Shown here in pieces: positions 15,662 to 24,084 of a DNA stretch of 33,385 nucleotides (position 1 is the first letter of the stretch; the number at the start of each line of letters is the position of its first letter). The stretch is from Falsiroseomonas oryziterrae (GTDB lineage: Bacteria > Pseudomonadota > Alphaproteobacteria > Acetobacterales > Acetobacteraceae): the NCBI RefSeq assembly GCF_021864505.1, contig NZ_JAKJIB010000012.1, positions 1 through 33,385 of the forward strand, read 5' to 3'. Under the pieces are notes generated by a model, which did not search any database, was not told the DNA's origin, and saw only the letters and a list, made by a program, of their open reading frames with translations. A program made the position numbers and the translations under genes.

Positions 15662-16399
15662 ATGTGCTTGTCCATGGGCGTCACCATCGCGATGGTCGGG
15701 CTCGGCGCGGGCGCAACCGCGGTCACGCTGCATAGCCGTGCGCCGGCCGCGGTGCCGGCCACCTTCGCCTACTTCACTCTGATGGAGGGGCTACAGGGCT
15801 GGGGCTACACGCATCTGGACGCCTGCGGCCTGCCGGAGAACCAACTCTCGGCACTGCTCTCCTACCTGCACATCTCGTTCCAGCCCTTCTTCATCAACGC
15901 CTTCGCCATGGCACTGGCGGCCAGCAGGGTGGCGACGCCGATGCGCGTTGCGGTCTGGATCGGCTGTGGGATGTCGGCTGTGGCGATGCTGCTGCAGGTC
16001 TATCCCTTCGCCTGGGCGGGGAGCTGCATCGCGGGGCAGGCGTTGTGCGGGGAGGCACTCTGCACCCTCCGCGGGACCTGGCACCTTGGCTGGGCCATCC
16101 CCTACACGGACATCATCCCGCCGCTGCGGCTCGCGCCCGACGTCGCGCTGCCCTTCCCGAGCTACATGCTGGCTGCCTTCGGCCTTCCGCTGCTTTACGG
16201 TGCCTGGCGCTTCGCATTGTTCCACCTGCTGGCCGGACCGGGCCTTGCCGCGTTGCTGACCAACAATCCATACGAGATGCCGGCCGTGTGGTGCCTATTC
16301 TCGATCGCTCTGGTCTCAGTCTGGTTCAGTCCCTGGCTGCGGCGGCAGATCGGCGGCGCGGCAGCGTGCGGTCCTGGTTTGCGCGGCGGCGTGGCCTGA
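15662..16399 (+). CDS. DUF5765-like integral membrane protein
   Basis: A 245-residue membrane protein starting MCLSMGVTIAMVGLGAG, as in the DUF5765 family. About six hydrophobic helices are visible, including LLSYLHISFQPFFINAF, VWIGCGMSAVAMLLQVYP and the closing VWCLFSIALVSVWFSP. The histidines/aromatics in YLHISFQPF and WHLGWAIPY are conserved-looking and may sit near the membrane surface. ATG 15662 has GGAGA 6 bp upstream. It is convergent with the acyl carrier protein gene and divergent from hpf-CSD. The family has no assigned function; a transport or cofactor role is not shown. Confidence 0.75.
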   Translation: MCLSMGVTIAMVGLGAGATAVTLHSRAPAAVPATFAYFTLMEGLQGWGYTHLDACGLPENQLSALLSYLHISFQPFFINAFAMALAASRVATPMRVAVWIGCGMSAVAMLLQVYPFAWAGSCIAGQALCGEALCTLRGTWHLGWAIPYTDIIPPLRLAPDVALPFPSYMLAAFGLPLLYGAWRFALFHLLAGPGLAALLTNNPYEMPAVWCLFSIALVSVWFSPWLRRQIGGAAACGPGLRGGVA

Positions 16400-16458
16400 T
16401 GCCGGCTCGCATCAAGCCGTTCGGGACGGATGCCGGCCCGTGGCGCCCGCGAAGCGGC

Positions 16459-16704
16459 TCAACGCGCATCGGCCTCGAAGTAGGCGACCACCCCATCCAG
16501 GGTCAGGAGCTTCGGCGTGTCCGCTTCGGGGATAGGACGCCCGGTCCGCTCGTGCAGGGCGGCGACGAAATTGACGATGTCCATCGAATCGAGGTCGAGC
16601 GCCTCACGCAGGTCGGCGTCGCCCGGTAGCGCCGAGAGATCGGCTTCCGGTGCGATGCCGCTCAGGATATCCGCGACCAGCGCGACGGTTTCGTCCCGCG
16701 TCAT
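16459..16704 (-). CDS. Acyl carrier protein, last gene of the acs-pdh-like operon
   Basis: An 81-residue acyl carrier protein. The phosphopantetheine site is Ser40 in LDLDSMDIVNFV, a clear match to the DSL/DSM motif; flanking acidic helices fit the four-helix fold. ATG 16704 overlaps the E2 stop (ATGA), so it is translated with the dehydrogenase subunits. This is not the housekeeping ACP of a fab operon: no ketosynthase or acyl transferase is near. It may carry an acyl intermediate made by the E1-E2 enzyme, or octanoate for lipoylation of E2. The role is inferred from position alone. Confidence 0.88.
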   Translation of the reverse strand: MTRDETVALVADILSGIAPEADLSALPGDADLREALDLDSMDIVNFVAALHERTGRPIPEADTPKLLTLDGVVAYFEADAR

Positions 16705-17855
16705 AGCGTCTCCGGTCTCTGCAGCAGCGCGTCAATGCGGGCGAGCAGCAACCCGCCACGGTGGCCGTCGGAGGCGCGGTGATCGCCCGCGAGCGTCAAC
16801 GTCGCAACGCGGCGCGGCACGACGGTACCGCCGACCACCCAGGGCCGCTCCACGATGCGCCCGAAGCCCAGGATGGCGACTTGCGGCGGGTGGATGATCG
16901 GCAGCACGCTCTCCGCCCCACGGTCGCCGAGGCTGGTGACGGTGATCGTCGCATCGGTCAGCTCGGACCCGCGCAGACCGCCGCCGCGCGCCCGCGCTAC
17001 CAAATCCCGCATTGCGGTCATCAAGGCATCGAGCGGCATGCGGTCCGCGTGGCGGATGGCCGGCGCGACGAGGCCGCCGCCGCGCAGCGCAACCGCCCAG
17101 CCCACATGAACGCCGTCGCCTGGGCGGAAGCCGTCCTCGCCCCAGAAGCCGTTCAGCTCCGGCGTCTCCGCCACGGCGAGCGCCGCCGCACGCAGCATGA
17201 TGGCGGCGGGCAGCAGGCGCTCGGGCGGCGAACGTCCGGCATTCAGCCGCTCGATCCGCTCCAGCGCCGGAGCGAGGTCCACGGTCTGGCTGAGGTAGTA
17301 GTGCGGGATCTCACGCTTGGAGCGCCCCATCGCGGCAGCGATGGCCTTGCGCATGCCGAGCGGGTCGAAGCCGCCGCGGCGCGGTGGCGCCCCGGCCGGC
17401 AGGTCGGCCAGGCAAATCGCGCCGTCCACGCCCGTTCCGCGCAGACCGTCGAGTGCGATGCCGAGCGCGCCCGCGCGGCGGCGCGCGGCCGGCGTCGTGC
17501 GCAGAGGGCGAGCACCGGCGAGCGGCTGGGGCGCGGGTGGCGGCGAAGCGGACGGGAGGCTGACGGCAGGCTGCGGGCCGATGGGCGCGACGGCGGCGGG
17601 TGCAGGGGTCTGCATGGCCCCTTCCGTGCCCACCAGCGCGAGGAGCGCCCCGACCGGTACGCGGCTGCCGGGCGCGACGGCGAGTTCCCGCACCACGCCG
17701 GCCTCGAAGATCTCGATCTCGATCGCGCCCTTCTGGGTCTCCACCACCGCGACGATGTCGCCGCGCCGCACCCGGTCGCCGGGCGCCACCTTCCACTCGA
17801 CCAGCGTCCCCGCCTCCATATCCGCGCCGAGCGAAGGCATGCGGAACTCGGTCAC
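16701..17855 (-). CDS. Dihydrolipoamide acyltransferase (E2) of a pyruvate/2-oxoacid dehydrogenase complex
   Basis: A 384-residue E2. Residues 1-76 are one lipoyl domain with the lipoylation lysine at Lys42 ([14 protein letters not shown]). An Ala/Pro linker follows, then a peripheral-subunit-binding domain at about 118-152 ([20 protein letters not shown]). The catalytic acyltransferase domain ends with HRASDG, giving catalytic His359 and Asp363. The start is GTG 17855, overlapping the E1beta stop (GTGA). It transfers the acyl group from lipoamide to CoA. No E3 (lipoamide dehydrogenase) gene is present here, so E3 must come from another locus. The substrate could be pyruvate or acetoin; linkage to acetyl-CoA synthetase favours acetyl chemistry. 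Confidence 0.9.
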   Translation of the reverse strand: MTEFRMPSLGADMEAGTLVEWKVAPGDRVRRGDIVAVVETQKGAIEIEIFEAGVVRELAVAPGSRVPVGALLALVGTEGAMQTPAPAAVAPIGPQPAVSLPSASPPPAPQPLAGARPLRTTPAARRRAGALGIALDGLRGTGVDGAICLADLPAGAPPRRGGFDPLGMRKAIAAAMGRSKREIPHYYLSQTVDLAPALERIERLNAGRSPPERLLPAAIMLRAAALAVAETPELNGFWGEDGFRPGDGVHVGWAVALRGGGLVAPAIRHADRMPLDALMTAMRDLVARARGGGLRGSELTDATITVTSLGDRGAESVLPIIHPPQVAILGFGRIVERPWVVGGTVVPRRVATLTLAGDHRASDGHRGGLLLARIDALLQRPETL

Positions 17856-18847
17856 CGCGCGGGCCTCACCAGACCCCGGGCTGCGGCGGCGATCGCCTCC
17901 GCCTGCGGCAGTGCCGCCTGTTCGAGATGCGCGGCATAGGGGATCGGCACCTCGCGCGAGCAGACGCGCCGGATCGGCGCATCGAGCTCGAAGAAGGCCT
18001 CCTCCACGATGCGCATTGCCACCTCGGCTGAAAGCGAACCGGAGCGCCAGCCCTCGTCCACGATCACCACGCGCCGCGTGCGCGTGATGCTCTCGATGAT
18101 CGTGGCCGTATCGAGCGGGCGGAGCACGCGCAGGTCGATCACCTCCGCCTGGATGCCCTCGACCGCAAGCGCGTCGGCGGCGGCAAGCGTCTTGAATAGG
18201 CTGCCACCATAGGTGATGAGCGTGACATCACGTCCAGGGCGGCGGATGCGCGCCTTCGCGATGTCCACGCCCTGCACGGCGGGGTCCAGTTCCCCCTCCA
18301 TGTTGTAGAGCATGATGTGCTCGAAGATCAGGACCGGGTTCGGATCGGCGAGCGCCGGCGCCAGCATGTGGCGCGCATCCTCGACCGTAGCCGGCGCCAG
18401 GATGCGAAGGCCCGGGATATGCGCGAACCAGCCTTCGAGACTGTGCGAGTGCTGCGCGGCGAGCTGGCGCCCGGCTCCGGTCGCCATGCGGAGGACGAGC
18501 GGGACCGCGAATTGCCCGCCCGACATGTGCGGGATCGTCGCGGCGTTGTTCACGATCTGGTCGAGCGCGAGCAGGCTGAAGTTGCAGGTCATCACCTCGA
18601 CGATGGGCCGCATGCCCGCCATGGCGGCGCCGATGCCCGCGCCAACGAACGCGCTCTCGGAGAGCGGCGTGTCACGGATGCGCTCCTCGCCGAGCTCCTC
18701 GAGCAGGCCCTTCGTCACCGCGTAGCAGCCGCCGTACCGGCCGACATCCTCGCCCATGAGGAAGACGCGAGGATCGGCCAGGATCGCCGCGCGGATCGCC
18801 TGTCGGCAGGCCTCGCGATAGGTGATGCGAGCCGGCACGCCGCTCAT
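17852..18847 (-). CDS. 2-oxoacid (pyruvate-type) dehydrogenase E1 component, beta subunit
   Basis: A 331-residue E1beta subunit. The transketolase-like pyrimidine-binding domain starts [29 protein letters not shown], with the conserved Glu that activates thiamine diphosphate, followed by [26 protein letters not shown]. The C-terminal transketolase domain contains [19 protein letters not shown] and VVIVDEGW. With E1alpha it decarboxylates a 2-oxoacid and acylates the E2 lipoyl arm. ATG 18847 overlaps the E1alpha stop (ATGA), and its own stop overlaps the E2 start. Sequence alone does not separate pyruvate, acetoin and branched-chain substrates. Confidence 0.92.
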   Translation of the reverse strand: MSGVPARITYREACRQAIRAAILADPRVFLMGEDVGRYGGCYAVTKGLLEELGEERIRDTPLSESAFVGAGIGAAMAGMRPIVEVMTCNFSLLALDQIVNNAATIPHMSGGQFAVPLVLRMATGAGRQLAAQHSHSLEGWFAHIPGLRILAPATVEDARHMLAPALADPNPVLIFEHIMLYNMEGELDPAVQGVDIAKARIRRPGRDVTLITYGGSLFKTLAAADALAVEGIQAEVIDLRVLRPLDTATIIESITRTRRVVIVDEGWRSGSLSAEVAMRIVEEAFFELDAPIRRVCSREVPIPYAAHLEQAALPQAEAIAAAARGLVRPAR

Positions 18848-19830
18848 TGCGGCACCTCATCCATGGTGACGAAGCGTTCCAGCTCCTCCACTGGCTCCGG
18901 CGAGCCAGCCTCGGCGAAGGCGACCGCCTCGGCGATCTCGGCGACGACATCCGCCTCGATCCGCTCGAGATCCGCGGGATGGAGATGGCCAGCCTTTTCC
19001 AGCCATTCGCGCAGGCGATTGATAGGGTCCCGCTTGCGCCAGCTCTCCACCTCCTCCTTGGTCCGGTAGAGCTGCGCGTCGAACATCGAATGGGCGCGAA
19101 ACCGGTAGGTCCGGCATTCCAGAAGCCAGGGCACGCCGTCCTCGCGGATGCGCTCCACTGCGCGGCGCGCCGCGACTTCGACCGCCACCGGGTCCATGCC
19201 ATCCACCGCCTCGCCGCCCATGCGGTAGGCGGCCGCCTTCTGCCAGATGGCGGTCTCGGCCTCAGCGATCCCGACCGGCGTGCCCATCGAGTAGAGGTTG
19301 TTCTCGCAGACGAAGAGCACCGGCAGGCGCCAGAGCGAGGCAAGGTTCATGCTCTCGTGGAACTCGCCCTCGTCGGCGGCGCCTTCACCGAAGAAGCAGG
19401 CGATCATCGCCTTGCGTCCCTGCATGCGGTTGGCCAGGGCGAGGCCGAGCGCGAGCGGCAGTCCGGCACCCACGATCGCATTGCCGCCGATGAAGCGTCG
19501 CTGGCGGTCGAAGATATGCATCGACCCGCCCCGGCCGCGGCAGCAGCCCTCGACCTTGCCGAACATCTCGGCCATGAGCGGACCCATCGGGATGCCCCGC
19601 GCGATGGCCTGGCCGTGCTCGCGATAGGTGCCGACGACCGCGTCTTGCGGTCCCAGCGCCTGCATCACGCCGACCGCGACCGCCTCCTGACCGTCGTAGA
19701 GATGCAGGAAGCCGCGGATCTTCTGCGCCTGGTACAGTTCCGCGCATTTCTCCTCGAAACGGCGGATGCGCAGCATCTCGCGCAGCAGGTGAACGCCATG
19801 CGCGCGGTCGAGATGAACCTTCGCGGTCAT
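18844..19830 (-). CDS. 2-oxoacid (pyruvate-type) dehydrogenase E1 component, alpha subunit
   Basis: A 328-residue E1alpha. The thiamine-diphosphate motif runs from [13 protein letters not shown] (Gly148 onward) to ENN (about 176-178), and GGSMHIFD and the phosphorylation-loop-like RFRAHSMFD segments are also present. ATG 19830 overlaps the acetyl-CoA synthetase stop (ATGA), and the family N-terminus ([19 protein letters not shown]) begins 14 residues in. Longer readings upstream run inside acs in another frame. With E1beta it forms the decarboxylase core; an adjacent acs and ACP make this an unusual five-gene translationally coupled set (acs, E1alpha, E1beta, E2, ACP). Confidence 0.93.
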   Translation of the reverse strand: MTAKVHLDRAHGVHLLREMLRIRRFEEKCAELYQAQKIRGFLHLYDGQEAVAVGVMQALGPQDAVVGTYREHGQAIARGIPMGPLMAEMFGKVEGCCRGRGGSMHIFDRQRRFIGGNAIVGAGLPLALGLALANRMQGRKAMIACFFGEGAADEGEFHESMNLASLWRLPVLFVCENNLYSMGTPVGIAEAETAIWQKAAAYRMGGEAVDGMDPVAVEVAARRAVERIREDGVPWLLECRTYRFRAHSMFDAQLYRTKEEVESWRKRDPINRLREWLEKAGHLHPADLERIEADVVAEIAEAVAFAEAGSPEPVEELERFVTMDEVPQ

Positions 19831-21638
19831 CGCTCGTCGCTCTCCAGGGTCGAGATGTCGCCTTCCGGCAGGCCCAGCTCGCGCGCCTTCAGGAGCCGTC
19901 GCATGATCTTTCCACTGCGGGTCTTGGGCAGGTTGGCGCGGAAGTCGATCTCCTTCGGCGCCACTGCGGCACCGAGCCGCTTGCGCGCATGGCCGAGCAA
20001 ATCCCGCCTCATCGTCTCGTTCGCCTCGTGACCCGGCTTGAGCGCGACGAAGGCCTTGACGATCTCGCCCGCCACCGCGTCGGGCTTGCCGATGACGCCG
20101 GCCTCCGCCACGGCCGGGTGCTCCATCAACGCGCTTTCGACCTCGAAGGGGCCGATGAGGTGACCGGACGACTTGATGACGTCGTCGGCGCGGCCGACGA
20201 ACCAGAAGTAGCCCTCCTCGTCGCGCATCGCGAGATCGCCCGTCAGGTACCAGTCGCCCGCGAAGCACTTCCGGTAGCGCGCATCCTCCTTGAGGTAGCC
20301 GCGCATCATGGAGGGCCAGCCGGCCTTGATTGCCAGTTCGCCCTCCACCATCGGCGCGGCAACCTGCGAGATCTGGCCGTCGTTTTCGCGGCGCATGATC
20401 GCCGCCTCCACCCCCGGCAGGGGCTTACCCATGGAGCCGGGCTTCACGTCCATGGTGGCGAGGTTGGCGATCATGATCCCGCCGGTTTCGGTCTGCCACC
20501 AATTGTCGTGGAACGGCATGCCGAAGGCCTCGACGCCCCACAGCACCGCTTCGGGATTCAGCGGCTCCCCCACGCTCGCCATGAAGCGCAGCGCCGAAAG
20601 GTCGCGGCCCTTCAAGGGTTCAGCGCCGAGCTTCATCATCATGCGGATCGCGGTCGGCGCCGTGTACCATACGCTCACGCGCTCCCGCTCCAGCACGTCG
20701 TACCAGGCCTGTGCGTCGAACTCCGCCTCGACGACGAGGTTGGTCACGCCGTTGGTCAGGGGCGCGATGATCCCGTAGCTCGTCCCGGTGACCCAGCCAG
20801 GATCGGCGGTGCACCAGAAAACGTCGTCCGCGTGCAGGTCGAGCGCATGGCGCCCGGTCATGTGGTGCATCACGACGGCGGCGTGGACGTGCACCGCGCC
20901 CTTGGGCCGCCCCGTGGTACCGCTGGTGAAGTGCAACAGCGCCATGTCCTCGGGATCGGTCGGCGGGATCGTGAAATCGGGGTTCGCGGCCTCCACGATC
21001 GCGTTCCAGTCGAGCGTGCCAGGCACTGCAGTGGCGGAACCGCTCTCGCCGACCAGCAGCACGTGGCGCAGCCCGGGCAGGCGCGGGCGCAGCGCCTCCA
21101 CCTTGCGGCGATAGAGCGCCTCGGTGGTGACCAGCACCTCGGCCTCGCCGATTTCCAGCCTTGTTGCGATCGGCTCCGGCCCGAAGGCGGAGAACATAGG
21201 GCAGACCACGCAACGCGCCTTCAGCGCGCCGAGAACCGTCAGGTAGAGCTCAGGGATCCGCCCGGCGAGCACGAAGACCCGCGCACCGTCGCCCACCCCG
21301 AGCCTGCGGAGGGCGTTGGCGACCCGGTTGGTCGCGTCCCGCAGCTCCCGCCAGGTGAAGGCCCTCTCCTCTGCGCGGCCGATCCAGCGGAGCGCGACGC
21401 GGTCGGCTTGCGGCCCGGCTGCGTGGCGATCCACCGCCTCATGGGCGATGTTGAGGCCGCGCCCGCCAGGCAGACCGTCGAGCAGCGCACGCGCCGTCTC
21501 CCAGCTGAAGTCGCGCCGCGCCGTGTCGTAGTCGGCGAGGTTCGGTGGCACGCGGTGCACGGCGCCGGCCTTGCTCACGCGTGGATAGCCACCCAGCGGG
21601 CCAGGGCTGCCGATGGACGCTGACCGAAGCTCGACCAT
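19827..21638 (-). CDS. acsA: Acetyl-CoA synthetase (AMP-forming acetate-CoA ligase)
   Basis: A 603-residue adenylate-forming ligase that activates acetate through acetyl-AMP to acetyl-CoA. The P-loop-like SGTTGRPKG is at 239-247; [15 protein letters not shown] and NWWQTETGG are acetyl-CoA-synthetase signatures, and the tryptophan-rich pocket fits a short acid. The C-terminal [11 protein letters not shown] contains Lys577, the residue reversibly acetylated in Acs proteins. ATG 21638 has GGAGGAAG 5 bp upstream and fits the family start. At 603 residues it is nearer the Bacillus AcsA length than the ~650 of E. coli Acs. It lies 49 bp after groEL and overlaps E1alpha. It would supply acetyl-CoA, which is also the precursor for PHA. 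Confidence 0.92.
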   Translation of the reverse strand: MVELRSASIGSPGPLGGYPRVSKAGAVHRVPPNLADYDTARRDFSWETARALLDGLPGGRGLNIAHEAVDRHAAGPQADRVALRWIGRAEERAFTWRELRDATNRVANALRRLGVGDGARVFVLAGRIPELYLTVLGALKARCVVCPMFSAFGPEPIATRLEIGEAEVLVTTEALYRRKVEALRPRLPGLRHVLLVGESGSATAVPGTLDWNAIVEAANPDFTIPPTDPEDMALLHFTSGTTGRPKGAVHVHAAVVMHHMTGRHALDLHADDVFWCTADPGWVTGTSYGIIAPLTNGVTNLVVEAEFDAQAWYDVLERERVSVWYTAPTAIRMMMKLGAEPLKGRDLSALRFMASVGEPLNPEAVLWGVEAFGMPFHDNWWQTETGGIMIANLATMDVKPGSMGKPLPGVEAAIMRRENDGQISQVAAPMVEGELAIKAGWPSMMRGYLKEDARYRKCFAGDWYLTGDLAMRDEEGYFWFVGRADDVIKSSGHLIGPFEVESALMEHPAVAEAGVIGKPDAVAGEIVKAFVALKPGHEANETMRRDLLGHARKRLGAAVAPKEIDFRANLPKTRSGKIMRRLLKARELGLPEGDISTLESDER

Positions 21639-21687
21639 GTCGCTTCCTCCTGCACCACCGGCACGCCGGGCGTGCGGTGCCGAGCAC

Positions 21688-23316
21688 CTACAGCGCCATC
21701 TCACCCTCCGCCGGGGCGGCATGCTCCTTCCTGGGTTCGGGCAGCTCGGTCATCGTCGCCTCGGTCAGCAGCAGGATGCTGGCCGCCGAGACGGCGTTTT
21801 CCAGCGCCACCCGCAGCACCTTGGTGGGGTCGATGATGCCGGCCTCCACGAGGTCCACGTACGCCTTGCGCGCAGCGTCGAAGCCGTGATTGCCGGTGCC
21901 CTCCATCATGCGCGCCACCACCACGCCGCCATCGGCGGCAGAGTTCTCCGCGATCTGCCGCGTCGGCGACTCGAGCGCACGCTTCAGGACCTGCACCCCG
22001 GTTCGCTCGTCGCCCGCGCAGCTCTGCTCCTCCGCCGCGACGGCGTCGACGCAGCGCAGCAAGGCCAAGCCGCCGCCCGGCACGATGCCCTCGGCCACCG
22101 CCGCCTTCGTGGCGCTGATTGCGTCGTCCAGTGCCTCCTTCCTTGCCTTCATCTCGGCTTCCGCCGGGGCGCCGACGCGGATCACCGCCACGCCGCCGGA
22201 GAGCTTGGCCAGACGCTCCTGGAGCTTCTCCCGGTCGTAGTCGTTCGTTGCCTTCTCGATCTCGCGGCGGATCTCCCGGATGCGTGCCTCGATTGCGGAA
22301 CGCTCACCGCCGCCGCCGATGATGGTCGTGTTCTCTTTGTCCACAACCACGCGCTTCGCGCGGCCGAGCTGAGGCAGGCGCGCGGACTCAAGCTTCAGAC
22401 CGATCTCCTCGGCGATGACCATCCCACCCGTCAGCACCGCCATATCCTGCAGCATGGATTTGCGGCGATCGCCGAAGCCGGGCGCCTTCACGGCGCAGCT
22501 CTTCAGCCCGCCACGGAGCTGGTTGACGATCAGCGTCGCCAGCGCCTCGGCCTCCACATCCTCCGCCACCACCAGCAGCGGGCGTCCCGCCTTCACCACC
22601 TGGTCGAGCAGCGGCAGCACATCGTTCAGATTGCGGATCCTCTGATCCGCCAGCAGGACAATGGCGTCCTCCAGCTCCGCCTCCATCCGCTCTGCGCTCG
22701 TGATGAAGTAGGGTGAGAGATAGCCGCGGTCGAACCGCATGCCCTCCACCACGTCGAGTGTGGTCTCGGTGGTCTTCGACTCCTCCACCGTGATCACGCC
22801 CTCATTGCCGACCCGCTCCATGGCGTCGGCGACCAGCTCGCCGATCGCGACATCGTTGTGGGCGGCGATGGTGGCAATCTGGGCCTTCTCGTGGCGTGTT
22901 CCGACGGGGCGTGACAGGTGCCGCAGCGCACCAACGGCCGCATGCGTCGCCCGATCCAGCCCGCGCTTGATGTCCACGGCGCTCGCCCCGGCGACAACGT
23001 TTCGGATGCCATCGGCCAGGATCGCATGGGCGAGCACCGTGGCGGTGCTGGTGCCATCACCCACCGCATCGCCAGTCCGCTCGGCGGCCTGGCGCAGCAT
23101 CTGGGCACCGAGATTTTCCTCGGCGTCCTTCAGCTCGAACTCCTTCGCGATGGTCACGCCGTCGTTGCAGACGATCGGCGAACCCCAGCGCTTCTGGATC
23201 AGCACGGATTTGGAGCGCGGACCGAGCGTCACCCGGATGGCGTCCGTCAGGGCCCCAGCGCCACGCAGGATCTTCTCCCGCGCGACGGAACGGAACAGCA
23301 CCTGCTTGGCTGGCAC
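21688..23316 (-). CDS. groEL: Chaperonin GroEL paralogue without linked groES
   Basis: A 542-residue Hsp60. ATP-binding residues are visible in [11 protein letters not shown] (86-96) and [10 protein letters not shown] near the C-terminal half. The normal domain order equatorial-intermediate-apical-equatorial is complete. It begins with GTG at 23316, with GGAGG 7 bp upstream. Two oddities stand out: no groES lies beside it, and the C-terminus ends in [11 protein letters not shown] instead of the usual Gly-Gly-Met repeat. It is 44 bp after hsp20 and 49 bp before acsA, so it appears to be a dedicated stress paralogue rather than the housekeeping groESL operon copy. It would still need GroES from elsewhere. 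Confidence 0.93.
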   Translation of the reverse strand: MPAKQVLFRSVAREKILRGAGALTDAIRVTLGPRSKSVLIQKRWGSPIVCNDGVTIAKEFELKDAEENLGAQMLRQAAERTGDAVGDGTSTATVLAHAILADGIRNVVAGASAVDIKRGLDRATHAAVGALRHLSRPVGTRHEKAQIATIAAHNDVAIGELVADAMERVGNEGVITVEESKTTETTLDVVEGMRFDRGYLSPYFITSAERMEAELEDAIVLLADQRIRNLNDVLPLLDQVVKAGRPLLVVAEDVEAEALATLIVNQLRGGLKSCAVKAPGFGDRRKSMLQDMAVLTGGMVIAEEIGLKLESARLPQLGRAKRVVVDKENTTIIGGGGERSAIEARIREIRREIEKATNDYDREKLQERLAKLSGGVAVIRVGAPAEAEMKARKEALDDAISATKAAVAEGIVPGGGLALLRCVDAVAAEEQSCAGDERTGVQVLKRALESPTRQIAENSAADGGVVVARMMEGTGNHGFDAARKAYVDLVEAGIIDPTKVLRVALENAVSAASILLLTEATMTELPEPRKEHAAPAEGEMAL

Positions 23317-23360
23317 GTCTGCCTCCGTTCAGCTCGGGCCAGCGGTCCGGCGCCGGACCG

Positions 23361-23912
23361 TCACGAGCCCTGCCTGATCTCGATCTTGCGTTGCTGCGCC
23401 GCCGCCTCTTCTGTCTTCGGAAGCGTCACGGTCAGAACGCCCTTGTCGAAGCTCGCCTCGACGCGGTCGCGGTTCACGCCCCGGGGAAGCTGGAAGGAGC
23501 GACGGAAGGAGCCGAAGCGGCGCTCCGAGAGATGATAGTTGTCGGTCTTCTCCTCGCGCTCGTCCTTCTTCTCGCCCTTGATCGTCAGCACGTCGCCGGA
23601 GACGGCGAGCTCGACGTTGCTGGCATCCAGGCCGGGCAGCTCCGCCGTGATCCGGAACTCCTTCTCCGCCTCGACCACGTCGATGGCCGGGACCGCGAGA
23701 CCAAAGCTGCTGTCGAACCGCCAGAGTGGCTGCGGCTCGGCCTCACCGCGGCGTGTCGTGCCGCCTGTTCCAACTCCGCGCCAGAAGCTGTCGAACAGCC
23801 GATCCACCTCGTTCCGCAGCGCGGCAAAGGGCTGCCAGAGGCTCTCCGGTCGCACACTGCCGGCCTGCGGAGCCTTCTGCTCCGCCTTCGCGACGCCTTG
23901 GGTGTCGTTCAT
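23361..23912 (-). CDS. Small heat-shock protein, Hsp20/alpha-crystallin family
   Basis: A 183-residue holdase chaperone. The alpha-crystallin domain spans about 72-167, with AELPGLDASNVELAVSGDVLTIKG and the ASFDKGVLTVTLPK motif (153-166). An IEIRQGS tail follows, with an I-x-I-like anchoring element. ATG 23912 is chosen because AAGGAGG ends 9 bp upstream; an in-frame ATG at 23921 touches that ribosome-binding site and cannot be used. The N-terminal segment is long (about 70 residues). It heads hsp20-groEL-acsA and the rest, behind an FNR/FixK-type dyad. HspX of M. tuberculosis is the functional parallel. Confidence 0.93.
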   Translation of the reverse strand: MNDTQGVAKAEQKAPQAGSVRPESLWQPFAALRNEVDRLFDSFWRGVGTGGTTRRGEAEPQPLWRFDSSFGLAVPAIDVVEAEKEFRITAELPGLDASNVELAVSGDVLTIKGEKKDEREEKTDNYHLSERRFGSFRRSFQLPRGVNRDRVEASFDKGVLTVTLPKTEEAAAQQRKIEIRQGS

Positions 23913-23985
23913 GACGCGCATCCTCCTTCCGCTGTGCAGAGAGCGTGTGCGCAGCGCCGCACGGGGCGCCCTCCGCCGGCAGCTA

Positions 23986-24022
23986 ATTCTAGAATGACCT
24001 GCGGCGTTTTGACTCAGGTCAA
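23986..24022 (-). promoter_or_regulatory. FNR/FixK-type dyad and -10 upstream of hsp20
   Basis: TTGACTCAGGTCAA at 24009-24022 is a dyad of the form TTGAC-N4-GTCAA, matching the FNR/FixK class. On the minus strand TAGAAT (23991-23986) is a 5/6 match to a -10 element. The dyad centre would be at about -36 from the predicted start, 4-5 bp closer than the ideal class II spacing, so the exact promoter geometry is uncertain. It lies in the 172-bp gap between the RNR and hsp20 genes. Confidence 0.62.
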
Positions 24023-24084
24023 GCACGGGGCCAGCGCGACATCACGGAGAAGGGATGTGAGGTCGGCGCGCCTGGCAGCGCCCC

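Noticed and set aside
19989-21623. Long plus-strand frame (544 codons) opposite acsA
   Set aside because: Mirror frame of acsA, rich in His, Arg and Asp with no domain; acsA has all its motifs.
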